DNA of 64,000 nucleotides from GCA-2733415 sp965178655 (GTDB lineage Bacteria > Bacteroidota > Bacteroidia > Flavobacteriales > Flavobacteriaceae). Position 1 is the first letter of the stretch; the number at the start of each line of letters is the position of its first letter. The notes under the pieces are model-generated. The model saw only the letters and a program-made list of their open reading frames with translations. It was not told the origin of the DNA and did no database searches. Shown in pieces: positions 59,519 through 64,000 of the stretch. Position numbers and translations under genes: made by a program. The stretch covers positions 2,065,712 through 2,129,711 of the forward strand of contig OZ238266.1 in assembly GCA_965178655.1 (NCBI GenBank), written 5' to 3'.

Positions 59519-59658
59519 GCAAATAAATAGCAAATAGATGTTAAAAATAGGTAAATATAATCATTTGAATGTGAGTCGCTATTGGATGAGATAACAATTT
59601 TATGTAAATTGATTTGTGAAAAATGAACCTTTTTAGATTTTTGGCGTCTTTAGTATAA

Positions 59659-60210
59659 ATGCAAATGAGCAACACACAAAAAATAACCAATTCACTATTG
59701 GTACAACAATGCCAGAATGGTCATAAAAAAAGTTATGTTTTTTTGGTAAAGAAATGGCATAAAGTGTTTTGTAATACGGCGTATTTTTATGTGAAAGATG
59801 CTGCAATGGCTAAAGATATTGCTCAAGATAGCCGGGTAATTATTATGAATAAAATAGCAACATTAAAGCATCCTAGTGCTTTTTCTAGTTGGGCTTTGCA
59901 GATAGTTAAACGGCAGGCATTAGATACTATTAAACGAGAACAAAAATATAACAAAAGGCAACTGAAGCAAGAAGATGTGGCTACGCAAGAGGAATCAGGT
60001 TTAAATGATAATCATCTTACCTTGCATACTACTATAAAAAAATTGCCTTATAAGTAACAACTTATATTACAGATGTTTTACATGGAAAATAAAAGTATTA
60101 AACAAATAGCAAATCAGTTACAAAAGCCAGTAGGTACTATAAAATCTAGATTATTTACAGCAAGAGAGCAGTTAAAACAAACCCTTAAATTAATATATGA
60201 TGAAAAATAA
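59659..60210 (+). pseudogene. ECF-type sigma factor interrupted by one in-frame stop
   Basis: Sigma-70 family factor of about 183 codons, with TAA at 60055-60057 splitting it. The first part (132 residues) has the region 2 signatures: LVQQCQNGHKKSYVFLVKKW, YVKDAAMAKDIAQDS, FSSWALQIVKRQALDTIKRE. After the stop, the same frame continues without a shift: QLILQMFYMENKSIKQIAN and KPVGTIKSRLFTAREQLKQT, a typical region 4 helix-turn-helix, ending in TAA at 60208-60210. The stop occupies the position of a residue in the usual LPxxYRxVLxLFY motif. The start may be ATG 59659 or 59665. The last 14 bases overlap the next gene. Confidence 0.85.
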
Positions 60211-60580
60211 CACAGAAGAAATCGACAAGCTAATAAAAGAAACACTAAGTAAAGAAGAAGCAAAGTTTTATGATGATTTGGGAGAACAAAACCTATTAGA
60301 AATGGTTGGTGGCTTGTTTACAGGAAAGCTAAAATGGATTTTAATTTTAATGAATATAGTACATGTTCTTGGGTTTATTGCCTTTGTGTATTGTGCTATT
60401 CAATTCTCAAGTGAGCAAGAGACCAATGCGTTAATACGTTGGGGAGGATTGAGTGCGCTATTTTTAGTGATGACTGTAATGTTAAAATTATTTTCATGGT
60501 TACAAATAGATAAAAACACTTTATTGCGTGCTATAAAACGTTTAGAGATACAGGTGTCTGCATTATCAAATAGTTTGTAG
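60197..60580 (+). CDS. DUF6768-like small membrane protein, sigma factor partner
   Basis: 127-residue protein with an N-terminal cytoplasmic helical part (EEIDKLIKETLSKEEAKFYDDLGEQNL), two transmembrane helices (about residues 52-73, LKWILILMNIVHVLGFIAFVYC, and 83-100, GGLSALFLVMTVML) and a short helical tail. It matches a flavobacterial family (DUF6768-type) that accompanies sigma factor genes; role unknown, possibly regulation of the sigma factor. It overlaps the end of the sigma factor region 4, so translation was probably coupled. The frame is intact although the sigma gene is interrupted. Confidence 0.8.
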   Translation: MMKNNTEEIDKLIKETLSKEEAKFYDDLGEQNLLEMVGGLFTGKLKWILILMNIVHVLGFIAFVYCAIQFSSEQETNALIRWGGLSALFLVMTVMLKLFSWLQIDKNTLLRAIKRLEIQVSALSNSL

Positions 60581-60690
60581 CAAGATAAACTTGGAGTGTA
60601 TATTAAAAAAGTAGTACTTTGCAAACTTAGGATGATTTCTCTCCATATAAGAAGGAATGGTTATTTTATGTATTTTAAAAATTAAGAAAA

Positions 60691-61932
60691 ATGGCTGTTT
60701 TAGAACAATTAACGTCAAAAGAAGCAATTGCATTAGAAGACAAGTATGGTGCACATAATTACCACCCATTACCGGTAGTCCTTTCTAAAGGAGAAGGTGT
60801 GTTTGTATGGGATGTAGAGGGTAAAAAATATTACGATTTCTTATCGGCATATTCTGCAGTAAACCAAGGACATTGTCATCCTAAAATTGTAGATGCTATG
60901 GTAAATCAAGCAAAGCAATTAACCCTAACCTCAAGAGCATTTTATAATGATGTATTAGGTAAGTATGAAAAGTATGCTACAGAACTTTTTGGTTTTGATA
61001 AGTTATTACCAATGAATACTGGTGCTGAAGCTGTAGAAACTGCATTAAAGTTATGTAGAAAATGGGCATATGAGAAAAAAGGACTTGATGAAAATAAAGC
61101 CGAAATTGTTGTTTGTAAAAATAACTTTCATGGTCGTACTACAACAATTATATCATTTTCAAATGATCCAGTAGCACGTACTAATTTTGGCCCATTTACA
61201 AATGGGTTTATTAAAATTGAATATGACAATCTTCAGGCATTAGAAGATGTATTAAAATCCAACAAAAACATTGCTGGTTTTATGGCAGAACCTATTCAAG
61301 GAGAAGCAGGAGTCTATGTGCCACAAGAAGGATATTTGGCAGGTGCTAAAGCATTATGTAACAAATATAATGTATTGTTTATTGCAGATGAAGTACAAAC
61401 GGGAATTGCTCGTACAGGTAAATTAGTTGCTGTTGATCATGAAGATGCTAAACCAGATATTTTAATATTAGGAAAAGCCTTAAGTGGCGGTGCATACCCA
61501 GTATCTGCAGTTTTAGCTAATGATAATGTTATGGGTGTAATTCAACCAGGAAATCACGGAAGTACTTTTGGTGGTAACCCTGTTGCAGCAGCAGTTGCAA
61601 TTGCAGCATTAGAAGTTGTTAAAGATGAAAAATTAGCAGAAAGAGCAGAAGAATTAGGACAGTTATTTCGTTCAGAAATTAACAAGTTTATTGAAACAAG
61701 TAGTATTGCTACTTTAGTACGTGGTAAAGGCTTGTTAAACGCTGTAGTTATTAATGATACAGAAGATAGTGATACCGCTTGGAATATTTGTATGAAATTA
61801 CGTGATAACGGATTATTAGCAAAGCCAACACATGGTAATATTATTCGTTTTGCACCACCTTTAGTAATGACTAAGGAGCAGTTGTTAGATTGTATTTCAA
61901 TTATTACAAAAACGCTTAAATCATTTGAATAA
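60691..61932 (+). CDS. rocD: Ornithine--oxo-acid transaminase
   Basis: PLP-dependent class III aminotransferase that converts ornithine and 2-oxoglutarate to glutamate semialdehyde and glutamate, in arginine catabolism. The 413 residues match the family, with YGAHNYHPLPVVLSKGEG, MNTGAEAVETALKLCRKW, FHGRTTTIISFSNDP, IADEVQTGIARTGK and the PLP lysine in ILILGKALSGGAYPVSAV. The start MAVLEQLTSKEAIALEDKYG is typical. No arginase or other arc genes adjacent. A bidirectional hairpin terminates it against dnaN. Confidence 0.96.
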   Translation: MAVLEQLTSKEAIALEDKYGAHNYHPLPVVLSKGEGVFVWDVEGKKYYDFLSAYSAVNQGHCHPKIVDAMVNQAKQLTLTSRAFYNDVLGKYEKYATELFGFDKLLPMNTGAEAVETALKLCRKWAYEKKGLDENKAEIVVCKNNFHGRTTTIISFSNDPVARTNFGPFTNGFIKIEYDNLQALEDVLKSNKNIAGFMAEPIQGEAGVYVPQEGYLAGAKALCNKYNVLFIADEVQTGIARTGKLVAVDHEDAKPDILILGKALSGGAYPVSAVLANDNVMGVIQPGNHGSTFGGNPVAAAVAIAALEVVKDEKLAERAEELGQLFRSEINKFIETSSIATLVRGKGLLNAVVINDTEDSDTAWNICMKLRDNGLLAKPTHGNIIRFAPPLVMTKEQLLDCISIITKTLKSFE

Positions 61933-61954
61933 TAGTTCAAGTAAATTTTAGAAT

Positions 61955-61986
61955 AAAAAAAACCACTACAATGTAGTGGTTTTTTT
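61955..61986. terminator. Bidirectional terminator between rocD and dnaN
   Basis: CCACTAC/GTAGTGG with loop AAT, flanked by A8 and T7 tracts, between convergent genes. Confidence 0.85.
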
Positions 61987-62025
61987 AGTTTTGGTTGGTT
62001 TGCTGCTTAGCAGCTGGTTTTAGTA

Positions 62026-63144
62026 TTAGTTATTTAGCATTACCGGCATAACAAGCATGGTAATTTGTTCGCCTTCTGCCAAACCATCAATAGGGGTTAA
62101 AATTCCCGCTCTGTTTGGTAATGACATTTCTAAAGCAACATCATCGGCATTTAAATTGTTTAGCATTTCGGTTAAAAATCTAGAGTTAAATCCTATCTGA
62201 AGGTCATCTCCTTGATAATCACACGTTAAACGCTCTTCGGCTTTGTTTGCATAGTCAATATCTTCAGCTGAAATATTTAATTCTGCACCTGCAATTTTTA
62301 ATCTTATTTGGTGAGTAGTTTTATTAGAAAAAATCGACACACGCTTTACAGAGTTTAAAAACTGATTGCGAGCAATAGTTAATTTGTTAGGGTTCTCTTT
62401 TGGAATTACCGCCTGATAATTAGGGTATTTACCATCAATTAAACGACAAATTAAATCAATATTATCAAATCTAAATCGGGCGTTAGATTCGTTGTACTCC
62501 ATTGTTACCTCACTATCACTACCGGCTAAAATTCCTTTTAATAAGTTTAAAGGTTTTTTAGGCATAATAAATTCAGCATTTTCTGAAGCAGTGATATCTG
62601 TACGTTGGTACTTTACTAATTTATGAGCATCTGTAGCGACAAAGGTTAAACTGTCTGTAGAAAACTGAAAAAATACACCACTCATTACTGGACGTAAATC
62701 GTCGTTTCCAGCAGCAAATATTGTTTTGCTAATAGCTGTAGATAAGATATCTCCTGTAAATAGTGTAGTACTTGGGTTGTCTAAAGATACTGCTTTAGGA
62801 AACTCTTCTCCATTGGCATATGCCAATGCATACTTACCGTGGTTCGAGCTAATTTCAACAGTGTTATTGTCTTCAATAACAAATGTTAGTGGCTGCTCAG
62901 GAAAAGTTTTTAAAGTATCTAATAGCAAACGTGCAGGTATTGCTACGCTTCCGTTTGATTCTGATTCTACTTCTAGAGTAGAAGACATAGTGGTTTCTAA
63001 ATCACTTGCCGATATTACTAAAGTTGTTTGTTTTAACTCAAACAAAAAGTTGTCTAAAATAGGTAAAGTGTTGTTATTATTAATAACACCTCCAAGTAAT
63101 TGTAGTTGCTTTAATAGATAAGAGCTTGAAACTATAAATTTCAT
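62026..63144 (-). CDS. dnaN: DNA polymerase III beta subunit (sliding clamp)
   Basis: Ring-shaped processivity clamp of replication. The 372 residues form three similar domains: N-terminal MKFIVSSSYLLKQLQLLGGV, SASDLETTMSSTL and LLLDTLKTFPEQPLTF; the middle with ATDAHKLVKYQR; the C-terminal NSRFLTEMLNNLNADDV and LVMPVMLNN. It lies downstream of gldG on the same strand, an arrangement known from other flavobacteria (gldF-gldG-dnaN). A TAtaTTTG element at 63170-63177 can provide its own promoter. Confidence 0.97.
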   Translation of the reverse strand: MKFIVSSSYLLKQLQLLGGVINNNNTLPILDNFLFELKQTTLVISASDLETTMSSTLEVESESNGSVAIPARLLLDTLKTFPEQPLTFVIEDNNTVEISSNHGKYALAYANGEEFPKAVSLDNPSTTLFTGDILSTAISKTIFAAGNDDLRPVMSGVFFQFSTDSLTFVATDAHKLVKYQRTDITASENAEFIMPKKPLNLLKGILAGSDSEVTMEYNESNARFRFDNIDLICRLIDGKYPNYQAVIPKENPNKLTIARNQFLNSVKRVSIFSNKTTHQIRLKIAGAELNISAEDIDYANKAEERLTCDYQGDDLQIGFNSRFLTEMLNNLNADDVALEMSLPNRAGILTPIDGLAEGEQITMLVMPVMLNN

Positions 63145-63169
63145 ATTTTTTATATTTAATTTCTTGTTA

Positions 63170-63177
63170 CAAATATA
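63170..63177 (-). promoter_or_regulatory. -7 promoter element of dnaN
   Basis: The minus strand reads TATATTTG 25 bases before the start; the -33 TTG (63204-63202) is 24 bases away, somewhat long. Confidence 0.55.
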
Positions 63178-63262
63178 TTCGATTTACTTGATATACAGAA
63201 ACAATGTTATTAACAAGATAGGCGTGTTGTCAACAAAATAAGGGCAGATGCCTGTGTGCTAG

Positions 63263-64000
63263 TTAGCAATATTTCTTTTTTCGGATAATAGTAAATCCTA
63301 TTCCAAATAAAAACAATAATCCTAACGGTAGGGCAATAGTTATTAGTTGCCAATATTTTTTTTCGGCAGCAACACGTGTAAAGTTTAAAAAAGGGATGTT
63401 AACTTTTTTGTTTCTCACATAAATAAGTCCAGAATCATCTGCTAGATAGTCTATAACATTTTCTAAAAACTCTTTATTGCCATGGGTTTGCTGCGTCCAT
63501 TTATCATAACCTAAGGCCATAGGTTTTCCTCGGTCAAGTTGGTTTTTAATAACATCGCCATCGGCTATAATAACAAGTTTTCCTGCGGTATCTTGATCTG
63601 AATGATTATCAATTTTAAAAGGCTTGACACGATTTTTAAAGGCCGATGTAAAGCTACCTTCTAAAAGTGCTGCAAGTATGCTATTTTGGTGTGTATATTG
63701 AGACAGGTTAACGGTGTTGCTTGCCTCGTTTAAGTTAATTATTGCAGGCATACCAACAATAGCGGTCTCTGATGAGGTTTGTAGTAAAGGTGTTTTTTTT
63801 ATGTGGATGCCTTGTTTTACAAGGTCTATAGTGTTTGCAAATTCAAATTTAACAGGGCTGATGTTTGTTGAAATTGGATGGGTGTTTTTTGCTATTGCTA
63901 ACGGACTATATACCCAAGGCGTTTTTGTAGGTTGCTGCTGAGCGTCTAATAACATTATATCAGCTGCATAAGTATCTTTTACTAATACAGGATTAACCCT
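63263..64000 (-). CDS. gldG: Gliding motility ABC transporter component GldG (5' truncated)
   Basis: C-terminal part of GldG, the auxiliary substrate-binding-like component of the GldAFG ABC transporter required for gliding in Flavobacterium. The open frame continues to the right edge (VNPVLVKDTYAADIMLLDA), so the ATG at 63955 is internal. The sequence has the ABC-transporter-associated unknown domain with LVIIADGDVIKN, PMALGYDKWTQQTHGN and FLENVIDYLADDSGLIYVRNK, and a C-terminal transmembrane helix (LITIALPLGLLFLFGIGFTII) followed by a basic tail. dnaN follows on the same strand after 118 bases. Confidence 0.93.
   Translation of the reverse strand, partial: RVNPVLVKDTYAADIMLLDAQQQPTKTPWVYSPLAIAKNTHPISTNISPVKFEFANTIDLVKQGIHIKKTPLLQTSSETAIVGMPAIINLNEASNTVNLSQYTHQNSILAALLEGSFTSAFKNRVKPFKIDNHSDQDTAGKLVIIADGDVIKNQLDRGKPMALGYDKWTQQTHGNKEFLENVIDYLADDSGLIYVRNKKVNIPFLNFTRVAAEKKYWQLITIALPLGLLFLFGIGFTIIRKKKYC

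Noticed and set aside
61554..61940. Long minus-strand open frame opposite rocD (128 codons), and similar frames opposite uvrA, fabI, dnaN and the exonuclease gene
   Set aside because: They lie in complementary frames of clearly conserved genes, have no recognisable domain and result from biased codon use.

Overview
The window looks like a low-GC (by eye, roughly one third G+C) chromosome segment from a marine-type member of the family Flavobacteriaceae (Bacteroidota). The evidence is gldG at the right edge, two type IX secretion (T9SS) type B C-terminal sorting proteins, a PorP/SprF homologue, a PorE-like OmpA protein, bacillithiol genes (bshB1, ytxJ), an alpha-beta fused E1 dehydrogenase, tRNAs without encoded CCA, and promoters of the Bacteroidota type (TTG, about 19 bases, TAnnTTTG) instead of -35/-10 boxes. 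I do not claim a genus. I found no prophage, insertion sequence, CRISPR array or clear genomic island.

Layout. 1-9.9 kb: end of rimO, a calcium-repeat lipoprotein, a cysteine desulfurase, a thioredoxin-like lipoprotein, an OmpA lipoprotein, a serine hydrolase, a tRNA-Lys/Lys/Leu cluster, aroK, a phosphoribosyltransferase, an S4 RNA-binding protein and an FKBP-calcium-repeat lipoprotein. 9.9-17.7 kb: two minus-strand operons (exonuclease/GIY-YIG protein, ion channel, miaA; then Gfo/Idh oxidoreductase, 3-hydroxybutyryl-CoA dehydrogenase, DUF1015, YggS). 17.8-25.0 kb: pcm, a hydrolase, menaquinone genes (thioesterase plus isochorismate synthase), an SF2 helicase, rlmF, truA, fabI. 25.3-32.3 kb: a surface-protein module (1386-residue type B adhesin, PorP/SprF, PorE-like OmpA protein). 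32.4-46.3 kb: a membrane protein with bshB1, tRNA-His, a beta-helix lipoprotein with glutaminyl cyclase, SRP RNA, a DUF4268/ZIP/methyltransferase operon, an RNA methyltransferase, a Cys/Lys-repeat secreted protein, ytxJ, a lipoprotein, fumarylacetoacetase, glyA and a flavoprotein. 46.4-59.5 kb: fused E1 dehydrogenase, a peptidase-like barrel protein, a second type B giant protein, a LOG-type protein and uvrA. 59.6-64 kb: an interrupted sigma factor with its small membrane partner, rocD, dnaN and the end of gldG.

How the parts fit. Most genes are conserved housekeeping genes (translation, RNA modification, cofactors, repair). The lineage-specific layer is the cell envelope: exported proteins with either a lipobox or a signal peptide followed directly by Gln, T9SS cargo and machinery, and a glutaminyl cyclase able to cap those N-terminal glutamines. 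A second thread is low-molecular-weight thiol chemistry: bshB1, the monothiol bacilliredoxin ytxJ, and immediately before ytxJ a secreted protein with 16 cysteines, eight of them spaced exactly seven residues apart. That protein, and the sigma factor interrupted by one in-frame TAA, are the most unusual items here.
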